Shown: positions 1 through 8,964, counted from the stretch's first letter. The stretch is 40,828 nt of DNA from Pigmentiphaga sp. (GCA_023228945.1 JALOAI010000036.1:1-40828), one strand, 5' to 3'. Made by a program: numbers and translations. The notes: generated by a model not told the origin, from the sequence alone.

Positions 1-90
1 CCCCCCCACGCGGGAACCACCCCCCAAGCCCCCCCCCCCCCCCCCGCTGCTAGAAGCCTTAACGGTACCGGTGTTCACTAACTCGGGCAT
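1..90 (-). CDS. Tail-fibre protein, N-terminal fragment cut by the window end
   Basis: An ATG preceded by GGAG six bases upstream starts MPELVNTGTVKASSS and then runs into a glycine tract coded by the poly-G run. The fibre genes at 40018-40428 and 39587-39994 start the same way (VPELVNAGNV, MPELSSLGN), so this is the same N-terminal module. The remainder is most likely the headless gene at 40450-40823 at the other end of the window. Joining the ends directly leaves the halves one base out of frame, as an uncertain homopolymer length would do. The last few codons before the edge may be assembly noise. Confidence 0.6.
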   Translation of the reverse strand, partial: MPELVNTGTVKASSSGGGGGGLGGGSRVGG

Positions 91-130
91 GTTGTTCTCC
101 AATCTCTACTCTTGAGCGCGTAGCGGAACT

Positions 131-1525
131 TCAGATGTTTCGCGGGACGAACATCAACAGCACGGTCCCTTGGGGCGTGAACCAGAACTCTGGGGATCGC
201 GCCGCGGCAGGTGTCGTCTTGATCACCGTGACTCGACCGCCCGAACTGAACCGCAGGGCGGTGTATTGCGTGCCGACCGGGTCCGACCAGGGCGTCGGTG
301 ACCACGTGTTGTCAGCGCGGCGCAGCTCTATGGCCGCGCCCCAGCGTTCGGGAACGCCGTAACCGCGCTGTATTTCTGACGGGTTAAGCAGCCGGAGGTA
401 CAAGTCCAGGCCGTTGCCAATCCACACTGCCCGCATGCGGTAACCGTCTGGGATTGGTGGAATCGTGATGGGTATCGCCGAGCCGGTGGCGGACAACGCA
501 ACGCTCGTGCCGGGAGCGAGGCCCGCAACCAGTCCGCTGAGCATACTGTTAGAGCCGTAATCCTCGGCGTGCACGATGAGGGGCAGGCCCTCGATGAACA
601 CGCCACTACCGGCCGTGCCCCACAGCCCGTACTGCGTTCCTGCAGGCACGCCGGCCTTACCGGCGATGTTCCCCAACCGCAGCACTTCGGCTCCGGCGCT
701 GGTCTTCACGCTCAAGGCCGCGTCGGGGCGTTCAGCGTTCGTGATGTCGATCTGTCCGACCACCAACTCGGCGGTTCCGACACCCCTAGCGGAGGTGCTG
801 ATTTGGTCGGTGAACGGACTGAAGTTCCCCCTGTCGTCGTAGGTGCGGACGCGGAAGAACTGTCGAATGGCGGTGGGTAGGCCGGTTACTTCGAAGCGTG
901 CGCCGGGTCCGCGCGCTACGAGCGTGCTCACGTCCGGCGCGAACCCGTTGACGGGCGAGCAGTGGACTTCGACGCCGACGGCGCGACTGTTCGCACCGAG
1001 CTGAACGAGCACGATGACGCCGGTTGGGGCGGGCACGAGTTGCACGCTGATGGGGGCGGGTAGGCCGAGGGCCACGTCGCGGCGTTCCTCGGCGTCCCTG
1101 GCGTTCAGGACGTCCAGGAGGCTCGCTGGCGCATCCCCAAGCGTGAGGGTGACATCTTCGCCGCTAACGTCAACACCGGTGATTCTCGCGGTGGTCGCGA
1201 AGCCCAGCTCACCGTCTGACACGCGCACGCGCTGCCCGAGCTTGAATGGTTCGGTGTGCCCGCTGACGCGCACGGTGAGTTGCTGGAACTTCGCCGGGTC
1301 ACTCACTTCAGCCAGCCGGGCTTGCGCCTTGGCGAGCAGGTCAGCGGCGTCGACGGCGTCCGGGAAGTCTTCGACGGCTTCGCGCAGGCCGTACTTGGTG
1401 ATGGCGGCCTCGTTCCTGACCGTCACCTGCATGCGGTTGATGCCGGTGCCTGGCCCGCGCGCAATCAAGGCCGTGGCGAAGCCTTCCGCGCCGTCAGTCA
1501 ACGTCACGAGCTCGGGGGCGATCAT
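131..1525 (-). CDS. Tail hub / fibre protein with fibronectin III-like segment
   Basis: 464 aa. The first ~140 residues look like the end of a siphovirus tail hub (helical 'ADLLAKAQARL' segment, then a beta-rich 'FKLGQRVRVSDGELG' part). Residues ~150-240 resemble a fibronectin type III fold, as often found in receptor-binding tail parts. The C-terminal half is beta-rich and unrecognised. The start codon overlaps the stop of the upstream tail hub gene by four bases (ATGA), so the two are translationally coupled and probably form one tip complex. Forty bases later the first fibre gene begins. Family by position and gross features; exact fold not certain. Confidence 0.65.
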   Translation of the reverse strand: MIAPELVTLTDGAEGFATALIARGPGTGINRMQVTVRNEAAITKYGLREAVEDFPDAVDAADLLAKAQARLAEVSDPAKFQQLTVRVSGHTEPFKLGQRVRVSDGELGFATTARITGVDVSGEDVTLTLGDAPASLLDVLNARDAEERRDVALGLPAPISVQLVPAPTGVIVLVQLGANSRAVGVEVHCSPVNGFAPDVSTLVARGPGARFEVTGLPTAIRQFFRVRTYDDRGNFSPFTDQISTSARGVGTAELVVGQIDITNAERPDAALSVKTSAGAEVLRLGNIAGKAGVPAGTQYGLWGTAGSGVFIEGLPLIVHAEDYGSNSMLSGLVAGLAPGTSVALSATGSAIPITIPPIPDGYRMRAVWIGNGLDLYLRLLNPSEIQRGYGVPERWGAAIELRRADNTWSPTPWSDPVGTQYTALRFSSGGRVTVIKTTPAAARSPEFWFTPQGTVLLMFVPRNI

Positions 1526-2703
1526 ATGGGCACCTCCACAGTCACGAACTCAGATTGGTAGCTGATGGGTTCCCCGGCGAGCGTGAGCACCTCGATGGTG
1601 CTCGGCTCATCCAACGCCGCGCGGCCCTCGCTCGTCACGAGGTTCACGCTGCTGGTGAGGCTCAACCCGAACGCCTCAGCCACCACCAACTGACCCTGAA
1701 CGACTTGGAAGTCGAGCTTGGCTTGTTCGCAGGCGTCCCTGATGACGTCGAATGCAGTCACCGCGTCAGCGTTCACCGCCTGCATCGTCACGCCCGTGCT
1801 CGCGGGGATGCTCCCGACGGCGATGGCGCCGGTCGTTCGGGCGACTACCTCAAGGGCGTAGAAGCGCGGGCTGGTGCCGCTCGTGCCTACTTCTCCTTCT
1901 TCCTTGCTGTCCTGATCGTCGCTGAACAGGTTGCAGCGCACTTCGAGGATGGCGTTGGTGGCGCCACCGAGACTCAATCCGAGCTCGTCGGGTAGCACCC
2001 CGCGTTCACCCGTGAGGGTCTGACTGGGGTCGCCATCGCTCGGCCAGGTGGCGCTCGGCAACCATGCGCCACTCGTGCCGAAGCGGTACTGGATGGTGGT
2101 GTACACGAGGCCGTCCGGCGGGTAATCAGCCGCCCACCTGATGCGGTCCCAACTCTTGAAGCCGGGGAAGTCACTGGAGTTGAAGCGGTAGTAGGCGTAC
2201 CCGTCGCGCTCGTACTTGCCACTGCCGTCGCGGGTGAGCCAGAGAGTGCCGCCGCCAGCGTCGACCGGCTCGGCTTTGCTGATGCCCGTCCAGGTGGCCC
2301 ACTCGACTGCGGTCTTGATGCGCTTCACCGCCCACCCGTCTAGGCAGGCGCGGATGACGTCAGCGGCGTCCATGCCGCTGAACACCGCCCCGTAACTGGC
2401 CGGCAGGCGCGAGTCTTTGAGGAGGATCTCTTCCGTGTAGGCGGTGAGGGTGACTATTCCGCCGCTCACGTCGCGCAGCTCGAGGCGACCGCTCGCTTCG
2501 AGCGTCTGCCCGCGCCAGACCTCCAGGAGGTTGCCTCTGACGGCATGCACGAGGCCGGGGCTGTCTCGGGGCACGCTCACCATGACCTCAGTCGCGGAGA
2601 GCGGCCTGCGTGAGTAGCGGGCGTCGAACGCCTCAGGCACCACGGCTAGCACGGCCCTATTGCGGTCGAGGATGCGCGCGGTTAGTACCACCGCGTCACC
2701 CAA
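1522..2703 (-). CDS. Tail hub protein (siphovirus Gp37-like / tail-associated)
   Basis: 393 aa. The start (MGDAVVLTARILDRNRAVLAV) and the following strand-rich region resemble the siphovirus ReqiPepy6 Gp37-like hub family, which forms the ring at the tail tip on which fibres are mounted. A central insert (about residues 115-290) is less conserved in character and may be a carbohydrate- or receptor-contacting domain. It overlaps the upstream distal tail gene by 22 bases and is coupled to the next gene by an ATGA overlap. Assignment rests on order (tape measure, Dit, hub) plus N-terminal resemblance. Confidence 0.65.
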   Translation of the reverse strand: MGDAVVLTARILDRNRAVLAVVPEAFDARYSRRPLSATEVMVSVPRDSPGLVHAVRGNLLEVWRGQTLEASGRLELRDVSGGIVTLTAYTEEILLKDSRLPASYGAVFSGMDAADVIRACLDGWAVKRIKTAVEWATWTGISKAEPVDAGGGTLWLTRDGSGKYERDGYAYYRFNSSDFPGFKSWDRIRWAADYPPDGLVYTTIQYRFGTSGAWLPSATWPSDGDPSQTLTGERGVLPDELGLSLGGATNAILEVRCNLFSDDQDSKEEGEVGTSGTSPRFYALEVVARTTGAIAVGSIPASTGVTMQAVNADAVTAFDVIRDACEQAKLDFQVVQGQLVVAEAFGLSLTSSVNLVTSEGRAALDEPSTIEVLTLAGEPISYQSEFVTVEVPI

Positions 2704-3419
2704 TCGAGCCGTACGCCGAAGGTACCGGCTTGGTTCGTGCCTCGAATCTGGTTCACGCCGGGAGCGAGTTCGAACCCGCCCACCAAGAACGCGTTCCCGG
2801 CAGCGTCATTGGATGGTACGTCGTTGCGCTTCACGCTGTGCAACTGCCCGTCCATCACCCAGGTGTTGCCAGTGGTGACGGTGAGGAGCAGTTCGGCTTC
2901 TTGGCCGGTGGTGAGGTTCTCGACCTTCGGACGGGAAGAGCTGGTTGCTGTGACGGTCAACGTTACGGGCGCTGGGGCGTTCCCCGCGTTCGTGACGTTA
3001 ACGGTTCCGATGGCGTTGAGCGGCCCGTACACGCCTGCGGCGCCTAGCCATAGTGGGTCGAGTGCCATGAGCGGAATGCGGAACTGAGTCAGGCGACCCT
3101 GCCGCGTATCGATGTCTGACAGGCCCTCGGTCACGACGCGCAAGTACCGGCCTGTGGCGCCGAACAGGCGCAACTCGATGGGTTGGAAGTGCAGGAACGC
3201 CAGTAGGGCATCCAACTGCGCTTGAGCCGCAGCGTAATCAGCACCCCGGTAACTGCCTTGGATGCTCCCGCGCAAGGGTTGCGGTGTTCGGCGCGTCAAT
3301 GCCGCCCCCAACCCACCTTGAACGACTTGGAGTGACTGCGGGCGGTCGAAGCCCGTCACGAACACGTGCCTAGGCAACGTCAGCGTGGCTCCGGCGGCGT
3401 TCTTCAGCACCTGCGGCAC
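2682..3419 (-). CDS. Distal tail protein (Dit-like)
   Basis: 245 aa, the usual size of a siphovirus Dit, directly downstream of the tape measure gene. The N-terminal half has a belt-like pattern (PQPLRGSIQGSYRG, then ALLAFLHFQPIELRLFG, then RLTQFRIPLMALDPLWLG), typical of Dit/phage tail component proteins where a 'F..DP.W' motif ends the first domain. The C-terminal half is a beta sandwich-like segment ending in a short Trp/Tyr-rich tail. It would form the hexameric ring joining tail tube to hub. Confident by order and motif, moderate by sequence. Confidence 0.75.
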   Translation of the reverse strand: MPQVLKNAAGATLTLPRHVFVTGFDRPQSLQVVQGGLGAALTRRTPQPLRGSIQGSYRGADYAAAQAQLDALLAFLHFQPIELRLFGATGRYLRVVTEGLSDIDTRQGRLTQFRIPLMALDPLWLGAAGVYGPLNAIGTVNVTNAGNAPAPVTLTVTATSSSRPKVENLTTGQEAELLLTVTTGNTWVMDGQLHSVKRNDVPSNDAAGNAFLVGGFELAPGVNQIRGTNQAGTFGVRLDWVTRWY

Positions 3420-3423
3420 GCCC

Positions 3424-6400
3424 TCACCTGCCCCTCTCCAAGCGCCCAGCGATGCGACTCAGCTCATCGAACAAGCTGCGGGCATCACTGACGCGATCGA
3501 TCTTCACGGTGTCGATGTAGACCGTCTGACCACCACCGGGCGCTGCGGTCGCGCCGCTCCACGTGCCGACCTTCGGCAGGCGCGCGTCCAGGATGTTGCG
3601 GATGTCCTGCAGGGCGGTGAGTTGCGCCCCAAGGTTCCGCAGTGGCGCCAGCAAGTCAGCGAAGTGGTCCCTGGCTGGGCCGGTGAGGTCGGTGATGCGC
3701 GCCCCACCCGCCCGCGCCTTCTTCGCCTGCTCGTCTTCCAGCAACCCGAGTTCGCGGAGTTGCTCGCGAGTCGCCTGCCCGCTGTCGATGAGGCCCTGCT
3801 TCAAGCGCTCCCAACGCTTACGCTCCTCATCATCGAGGGTGCCGTCCGCCCACGCTTCCTGCCAGAACTCCACCAGCGCCTTGATTTGCGCCTGTACCTC
3901 CGGGGAGAGGATGAACGCCTCGATGAGTTGATCGCGGATCATCCGGTCGAATCCAAGGTCGAGGCTGCCCGCGAAGTCGGCGCTGGCTAGGGCCGTGGCG
4001 AAGGTGTTGGCGAAACTTCCCGCCAGTTCGACGGCCGCGTCGAACATCTCCTGATCTAGTTCCGCTTTAGTGCCGCCGAAGCTGCCGGCGATGCCGCCGC
4101 GGCTCACGCGGCGCGTGTACTCGCTGGCGAACGCGTCAAGCGTCTCGCGCGCCACGAGTGGCGTGGATTTGACGGTCTGGTCAATCTGCTCTTGGATCTC
4201 TTGCAGGCCGTTCCCGAGGTCACCAACGGCAGCGGTGATGAGCTGGAAGGCAGCGGAGACCACCTGGCCGAGCCCAGGAATGCCAGTCAAGGCGCCGATG
4301 GCTTCCCCGGCCACACCTGCGATGCCGCCAATTAGCTCCATGACCTGGTTCCCGTTGAGGCCACCGTCGCTAGCGGCCGAAGATAGCCCCTCGATGGCGT
4401 TGGCGACGCCGCGGATGATGAGAGCGACACCCTCAAGGTCGTTGTCAGTCTCAGCGATGAGGTGCAGGCCCTCGGCGATGTCCGCCGTAGAGCGGGCGAA
4501 GACACCACCGAGGCCGGGCATGAGGCTCGACAGCTCGCGCACGTCACCCGCGAACTTCCGCAGGCCACTGTCCTGGATGCCCTTCATCTTCAGGAGAGCG
4601 GCAACCAGTCGGTCGATCTCTTCTCGGAGCTTCTGGGTTTCCTCGTCGTTTCCTTCGAGGCTGTCACGGAACTTCTGCAGGATGTCGATGTTCGCTTCGA
4701 GTGGGCCGGGCATCTCACCGAGAGCGTCCCTCGCCCAGTTCATGGCCTCCCCGAACGCCTTGAGACGCGCTTCCTGCGCAGCAGCTTCCGCTATGGCCTT
4801 GCCGAGTTCCCCGAACTTGTCGACGAACTCCTGCACGGCAGGCGAGGCGGGGTCTAGGCCGTTCTCGATCAACTCCATGACGGCGGCGCGCATGAGGCTC
4901 ATCTGTTCCCGCGGCAGGTCGTACGCATCACCGAGCGCGGCGGCCTTCGAGGCGGCGAGGTCCATGGCGGCGCTCAGGTCGCCGCGTACCTTCGCCACGA
5001 AAGCCGTCGATTCTTGGTCGAGCCCGGCGAAAACGCCAGGCATGCCGATGTCGCGGAACGGTAACGCGCCCGCCATGACGCCAGACGCCGACAGTCCACG
5101 CGTCTCGGGAAGCGCGGCGAACGGTTCCGGAGCCGCGATGGGCTGCGGCGTGAACGGCCGCATCATTTCTTCCTTTAGCGACTCGTAATGCTGGGCCAGG
5201 TCGCTCCAGCGGCGGCGGTCCTCCTCGCTGTTCGCTCGGGAGAACTCCTCCCAGGCGTTACGTGCCAGGCGCTCAACATCGCGGATGCTGAGGTCGAAGT
5301 CCGCGACCATGGCTTGCATGGCCGGACTGGCAACATCACGGAGCGGTATGTCACCTGCCGTAGCGCCCGGCGCGGGGATACCAACGGCAGGCGTAACGGT
5401 AGCGTCGGGCGCCGCAATTAGGTCGCGCTTGTTGAGGTTGTCCCAGTACTCGTACTCGGCGCGCTTCTGCGTTATCGCCTGTTCGAGCGCGAGAATATCT
5501 GCCGCGCTCGTAGCGGCCATGCGTTGACGTTGCAGCTCGGCAATGTCCGAGTTCAGGGTGTTCAGGATGCCGATGACCTCCTCGGCATCCTTCTTCGTAT
5601 CGCCTGGGTTCGGTACGACGGGCGGTGGCGTCTTGCCAGCGCCCGTGTCCGTGCCGCTGCTCGGGTTGAGTAGGGCTTCCAAGGCTGCGCGCGCTTCAGC
5701 CTCGGCCGTCTCGGCGGCGGTGACGCGCGCGACCTGCCGGTCACCCTCGCCACGCACCTCGCGAGTCGCGAGCGCGAAGAGTTCCGCTATCTCAACGCTA
5801 ACGCCTTTAGCCTGGAAGCCTTCCTCGAAACCGAACGCGTTCAGGTCGGGCCTCCACTGGATGCGCTCCGAGAGGTCTGCGCGACCCAAGGCCGCTACGC
5901 GGTCCTTCAGCGGCCCCAGGGCCTCGCCAGCGGTCATGCTCGGCACGCTTGCCTGACCGTCGCCGCCGAAGGCAAGCGACCGCGCAGCGGCGACGTTCGC
6001 CTCAGCTAACGCCAACCGCGCCCTAGCCGCCTCAATCGGCACCTGCCGCAGCGCCTCGGCAATGGCGTCGGCTGCTTCCACGCCAACCTCGCCCGTGCGC
6101 TCTAGCTCGCGCTGGAAGCCCTCAAGTTCCTTCCGCAGTGGACTCTCGGGCGCCAGGTCCCTTGTGATGTTCCCGAGCGCCGTCTTGAGGCTCTTAGCGT
6201 CCCCGCCAGCTAGCGCCTGCCCTGCCTTCTCCAGACTCCGGTCTAGGCTGTCCGGCTTCCCGCTGAGGGCGATGGCTAGCCCGCCGATGGCGGCGACTCC
6301 CAGCACCACCCACCCGGTAGGGCCAGCCATCAGCAGGCCAGCGGCACGCAAGGCTACGAACGCCGTCCGCAACTGGCCAACTACGCGCACGGCTTGCCCC

Positions 6401-7539
6401 AACCCGATCAGCAGCGGCCCCAACGCCGCCGCGAACAGGCCAACGTTGATGATCAACTGTCTCGTGCTCTCGTCCAGGTCGACGAACCACTTCACCGCGT
6501 CACGCGCGACGCCCACGAGCCGGTCGACGGTCGGGAGGAGCGCGTCACCGATCATGTCCGTGACCTGCTCGAACTCCTTGCGGAGGGCCATCATTCGGCC
6601 TTCGCTCGTGTCGGTCTGAGTCTTCATCATCTCGAAGAACCGACCGCCCTCGCTGGTCATGGTCACGAACGCCTGCTCGATGTCCGAGAAGCCGACCTTG
6701 CCTTCGGCGACCATCCCGCGAATCTCGCTCTCCGCCACACCGAACTGGGCCGCCAACTCCTGAACGATGGGAATCCCCCGCCCACTGAGCTGGTTGATGT
6801 CCTCCATAAACAACCGACCCTGCACCTTGGCCTTGCCGTAGATCTCGGCCAACTCGTCAATGTTCATGTTCACGGCGGCGCTGATGTCACCCAATCGGCT
6901 GAGGGTCGGAATCAGGTCTTGCGATTCCACGTTGAAGGCGGCGAGGAGCGTCGTGGCCTTCGTGAGGGATGGCCACGAGAAGGTCGTACTGGTGTCGAAC
7001 TCGTAGAGTTCCTCGAACACGTCCCGCGCGGCCTCGGCGTTACCCGTCAGCGTCTCAAGGGACCGCTGGAAGACCTCTAGTTGCTGCGCGCTGCGCACGC
7101 CAGTAGCGCCGAGGATGGTGAGGGGCGCGGTCACGCCGAGCGACAGCACGCCGCCGACGCGCGTCATGGTGCCGCCAAGCTTGTCGAACAACGATTCCTG
7201 CGTCTTCAGTTCAGTGGTGACGCTCGCGAGTTCACGCTTCACGCTCGTCAACTGCTCTACGGTCTGACGGTACTCGCCGCTGTTCTTATCCTGCGCCGCG
7301 GCGAGCTTCGTGAGTTCGCCCGCCTGCTTCTTCAGTTCGTCCCTTAAGTCAGATAGTGGCCTGAGGCCCGCGCGCGCCTCAGCGGCCATGCGCGACAAGC
7401 CAGTCTCGAACGGCTTGAGTGCCTTCTCGCCCTCCGCTCCGGCCTTGCGAGATTGGTCGACGATGCGCGCGAGTTCGCGCTTCAGCTTGCCGTCATCGAC
7501 GCGAAGGGCGATCAGCAGCTCTTCCAACACGGTCGCCAT
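3424..7539 (-). CDS. Tail tape measure protein
   Basis: 1371 aa from the chosen ATG (MATVLEELLIALRVDDGKLK), which has AAGGAGGG upstream; an upstream in-frame extension of 36 codons lacks a ribosome site and overlaps the divergent gene at 7591. N-terminal coiled-coil (residues ~20-110), a TP901-type core ('NMNIDELAEIYGKAKVQGRLFMEDINQL..GIPIVQELA'), hydrophobic membrane-like segments near residues 350-420, and long alpha-helical repeats after that. Tape measure length sets tail length; at the usual ~0.15 nm per residue this predicts a tail near 200 nm. It sits between the tail chaperones and Dit, as in other siphoviruses. Confidence 0.95.
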   Translation of the reverse strand: MATVLEELLIALRVDDGKLKRELARIVDQSRKAGAEGEKALKPFETGLSRMAAEARAGLRPLSDLRDELKKQAGELTKLAAAQDKNSGEYRQTVEQLTSVKRELASVTTELKTQESLFDKLGGTMTRVGGVLSLGVTAPLTILGATGVRSAQQLEVFQRSLETLTGNAEAARDVFEELYEFDTSTTFSWPSLTKATTLLAAFNVESQDLIPTLSRLGDISAAVNMNIDELAEIYGKAKVQGRLFMEDINQLSGRGIPIVQELAAQFGVAESEIRGMVAEGKVGFSDIEQAFVTMTSEGGRFFEMMKTQTDTSEGRMMALRKEFEQVTDMIGDALLPTVDRLVGVARDAVKWFVDLDESTRQLIINVGLFAAALGPLLIGLGQAVRVVGQLRTAFVALRAAGLLMAGPTGWVVLGVAAIGGLAIALSGKPDSLDRSLEKAGQALAGGDAKSLKTALGNITRDLAPESPLRKELEGFQRELERTGEVGVEAADAIAEALRQVPIEAARARLALAEANVAAARSLAFGGDGQASVPSMTAGEALGPLKDRVAALGRADLSERIQWRPDLNAFGFEEGFQAKGVSVEIAELFALATREVRGEGDRQVARVTAAETAEAEARAALEALLNPSSGTDTGAGKTPPPVVPNPGDTKKDAEEVIGILNTLNSDIAELQRQRMAATSAADILALEQAITQKRAEYEYWDNLNKRDLIAAPDATVTPAVGIPAPGATAGDIPLRDVASPAMQAMVADFDLSIRDVERLARNAWEEFSRANSEEDRRRWSDLAQHYESLKEEMMRPFTPQPIAAPEPFAALPETRGLSASGVMAGALPFRDIGMPGVFAGLDQESTAFVAKVRGDLSAAMDLAASKAAALGDAYDLPREQMSLMRAAVMELIENGLDPASPAVQEFVDKFGELGKAIAEAAAQEARLKAFGEAMNWARDALGEMPGPLEANIDILQKFRDSLEGNDEETQKLREEIDRLVAALLKMKGIQDSGLRKFAGDVRELSSLMPGLGGVFARSTADIAEGLHLIAETDNDLEGVALIIRGVANAIEGLSSAASDGGLNGNQVMELIGGIAGVAGEAIGALTGIPGLGQVVSAAFQLITAAVGDLGNGLQEIQEQIDQTVKSTPLVARETLDAFASEYTRRVSRGGIAGSFGGTKAELDQEMFDAAVELAGSFANTFATALASADFAGSLDLGFDRMIRDQLIEAFILSPEVQAQIKALVEFWQEAWADGTLDDEERKRWERLKQGLIDSGQATREQLRELGLLEDEQAKKARAGGARITDLTGPARDHFADLLAPLRNLGAQLTALQDIRNILDARLPKVGTWSGATAAPGGGQTVYIDTVKIDRVSDARSLFDELSRIAGRLERGR

Positions 7540-7578
7540 GTCTGCCCTCCTTGTGTGGTTCTTGTGAGGCCGAGTCGT

Positions 7579-7590
7579 TATGCTCGACGC
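7579..7590 (+). promoter_or_regulatory. Leaderless -10 box for the secreted moron gene
   Basis: TATGCT followed by exactly six bases (CGACGC) and then the ATG of the plus-strand gene. No ribosome binding site lies before the ATG and no good -35 is visible. The same spacing occurs at 30881 and 38779, which supports a Deinococcus-type leaderless promoter. Confidence 0.5.
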
Positions 7591-8004
7591 ATGAAAAGAG
7601 TGTTGGGGGTGCTGCTGTTGGCGTTGAGCCTCAACGCTGGCGCGCAAACCGTGGCAGTCCCCGCGACCGCATTGGCGCCCGCTTGGGATGTCGCGCTGCC
7701 GTTCGGATCGCAGCGGCTCGAACCGTGCGCGTTACTCAACGAGGCGCGTTACTGCTACAGCATCCCGATGCCAATCGAGCTTCTGTTGCATTCGTTCTCA
7801 ACGCAATTGAGGGTCGAGGGTTACCAGTTGCTTGAAGAGCGCGCCATTGACACCATGGTTGAGTTCGGGTTCGAGATGGAAGGCGACGGGCTTTTGATTA
7901 TTCAGGAGTGGTACCGGGTTCTTCCCCGTGCGCGCTTCTCGATTCAGTACGCGGGATCTAGTGAGGGCACGCGCGTTTCCGTGCTTGACTTTGCGGCGCC
8001 TTAG
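7591..8004 (+). CDS. Secreted protein of unknown function, plus-strand moron in tail operon
   Basis: 137 aa. Starts MKRVLGVLLLALSLNAGAQT, a clear signal peptide with an AGA-Q cleavage site. The mature part has two cysteines (PCALL, RYCYS), which could form a disulfide outside the membrane, and no family I recognise. It is the only plus-strand gene inside the leftward tail operon, between the tape measure and tail chaperone genes, and its end overlaps the end of the chaperone ORF by four bases. Own promoter and isolation suggest a lysogeny-expressed moron, perhaps altering the host envelope (inference). Confidence 0.7.
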   Translation: MKRVLGVLLLALSLNAGAQTVAVPATALAPAWDVALPFGSQRLEPCALLNEARYCYSIPMPIELLLHSFSTQLRVEGYQLLEERAIDTMVEFGFEMEGDGLLIIQEWYRVLPRARFSIQYAGSSEGTRVSVLDFAAP

Positions 8005-8291
8005 GCGTCGAATCCGGCGAGCACGAGCGCGTCCAGCGCGTCCTGACTGACGAGCCCGAGCCGCAATGCGGTGCGGATGCTCGTGTCCACGGCGTTGCTC
8101 ACGAGCGCCTTGCGTGTCGGCTGTACGCGCGCCCATGGTGGGATGAACTCCTCCACGGTCCCTTCGTACCCGCCCATGGTGCGGGCGATCATGAACGCCG
8201 TCTGCGCGTGCGGCCACGCCTTACGAAACTCGACCTCACGCGCTCGCTTCAACAAGTCGAGGATGACGCGCACGCTGGTACGCATGAACAC
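8001..8291 (-). CDS. Tail assembly chaperone, downstream ORF (probably made by frameshift)
   Basis: 96 aa from the first ATG, but that ATG has no ribosome site, and the same frame stays open upstream with protein-like sequence (DPVDWGAVQATVLSTFPGFTPTVF) across the end of the preceding gene. In siphoviruses two overlapping ORFs before the tape measure are the G and G-T chaperones joined by a programmed -1 frameshift, and the frames here differ by -1. The G-T fusion would hold tape measure protein during tail assembly. No classical slippery heptamer is obvious. Confidence 0.6.
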   Translation of the reverse strand: MFMRTSVRVILDLLKRAREVEFRKAWPHAQTAFMIARTMGGYEGTVEEFIPPWARVQPTRKALVSNAVDTSIRTALRLGLVSQDALDALVLAGFDA

Positions 8292-8317
8292 CGTGGGCGT
8301 GAAGCCTGGGAACGTGC

Positions 8318-8716
8318 TCAGGACAGTGGCTTGGACGGCTCCCCAGTCAACCGGGTCTCGAGCTTCGTCATCGCCTCCGCCGCCGCCGTCAGCATGCGTT
8401 CCCTGCGCCTCATCGTCGCCGCCAGGAACGCCTTCGTGAAAGGGGCCAGTAGGGTGTTGATGGCCTCCTCGAACTCCGATAGGTCGCCCATGGGTTCGCG
8501 CAGCAGGTCGTCCGCCGTGACCTTCTCCCCCAGGCGGTGCCGTATGAGGATGGCGAGCGCCTCAAGGTTCTGACGCAGCCCACTGGTTGGCGGGGTGGCT
8601 AGGAGTTGCTCTAGTTCGATGACTTCCCCGACGGTGCCGCTGTCGAGGATGGGGATGCGGCGACCGAAGATCTCGACGATGCCGCGGGCGGGTAGTTCGA
8701 TGGGAGCCTTGCTCAT
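8318..8716 (-). CDS. Tail assembly chaperone, upstream ORF (G-like)
   Basis: 132 aa from an ATG with GGAGG nearby (MSKAPIELPARGIVEIFGRRI). The ORF continues 17 codons upstream without support. Its position directly before the second chaperone ORF and tape measure, its mixed helical content (residues ~35-115) and the 'EVIELEQLL..LRQNLEALAILIRHRLG' part fit tail assembly chaperones. It starts within the stop of the upstream small gene (ATGA overlap). Confidence 0.7.
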   Translation of the reverse strand: MSKAPIELPARGIVEIFGRRIPILDSGTVGEVIELEQLLATPPTSGLRQNLEALAILIRHRLGEKVTADDLLREPMGDLSEFEEAINTLLAPFTKAFLAATMRRRERMLTAAAEAMTKLETRLTGEPSKPLS

Positions 8717-8964
8717 GTGACCTCCAGGGTCTGGTCCTTGTGCGTTCCGACCGCCAGGGTCGGCCACCGCACGGTGATGGGCGCGTGCACGCCGTCAGCA
8801 TCGACGAGTGCGCCCTTGAGGGTCTTGGCGCGTGTGGTGCGCGTGACGACGAGGAGAGGCACCCGCAGGCGCCCCTCCTCCACCGTCGCTGCGAACCCGA
8901 GGATGTCCGGCCGCCGACTACGCGGCCTACCCTTAGCGCCGCGCAGCGTCACGACAAGAATCAA
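8713..8964 (-). CDS. Small tail-operon protein of unknown function
   Basis: 83 aa, starting at a TTG that overlaps the stop of the tail-tube gene (TTGA) and ending in an ATGA overlap with the chaperone gene. This tight coupling on both sides argues it is translated. Sequence is basic at the start (LRGAKGRPRSRRPDILG) and then strand-rich (LRVPLLVVTRTTRAKTL, APITVRWPTLAV). No family recognised; it could be a small tail-tube accessory protein. Confidence 0.5.
   Translation of the reverse strand: MILVVTLRGAKGRPRSRRPDILGFAATVEEGRLRVPLLVVTRTTRAKTLKGALVDADGVHAPITVRWPTLAVGTHKDQTLEVT

Noticed and set aside
1..45. CRISPR or satellite repeat at the window ends
   Set aside because: The ends are plain poly-C runs interrupted by a few bases, most likely an assembly artefact in a poly-Gly codon tract.
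4070..5188. Plus-strand frame of 372 codons inside the tape measure gene
   Set aside because: Ser/Pro/Arg-rich antisense of a clear coding gene with no start signal.
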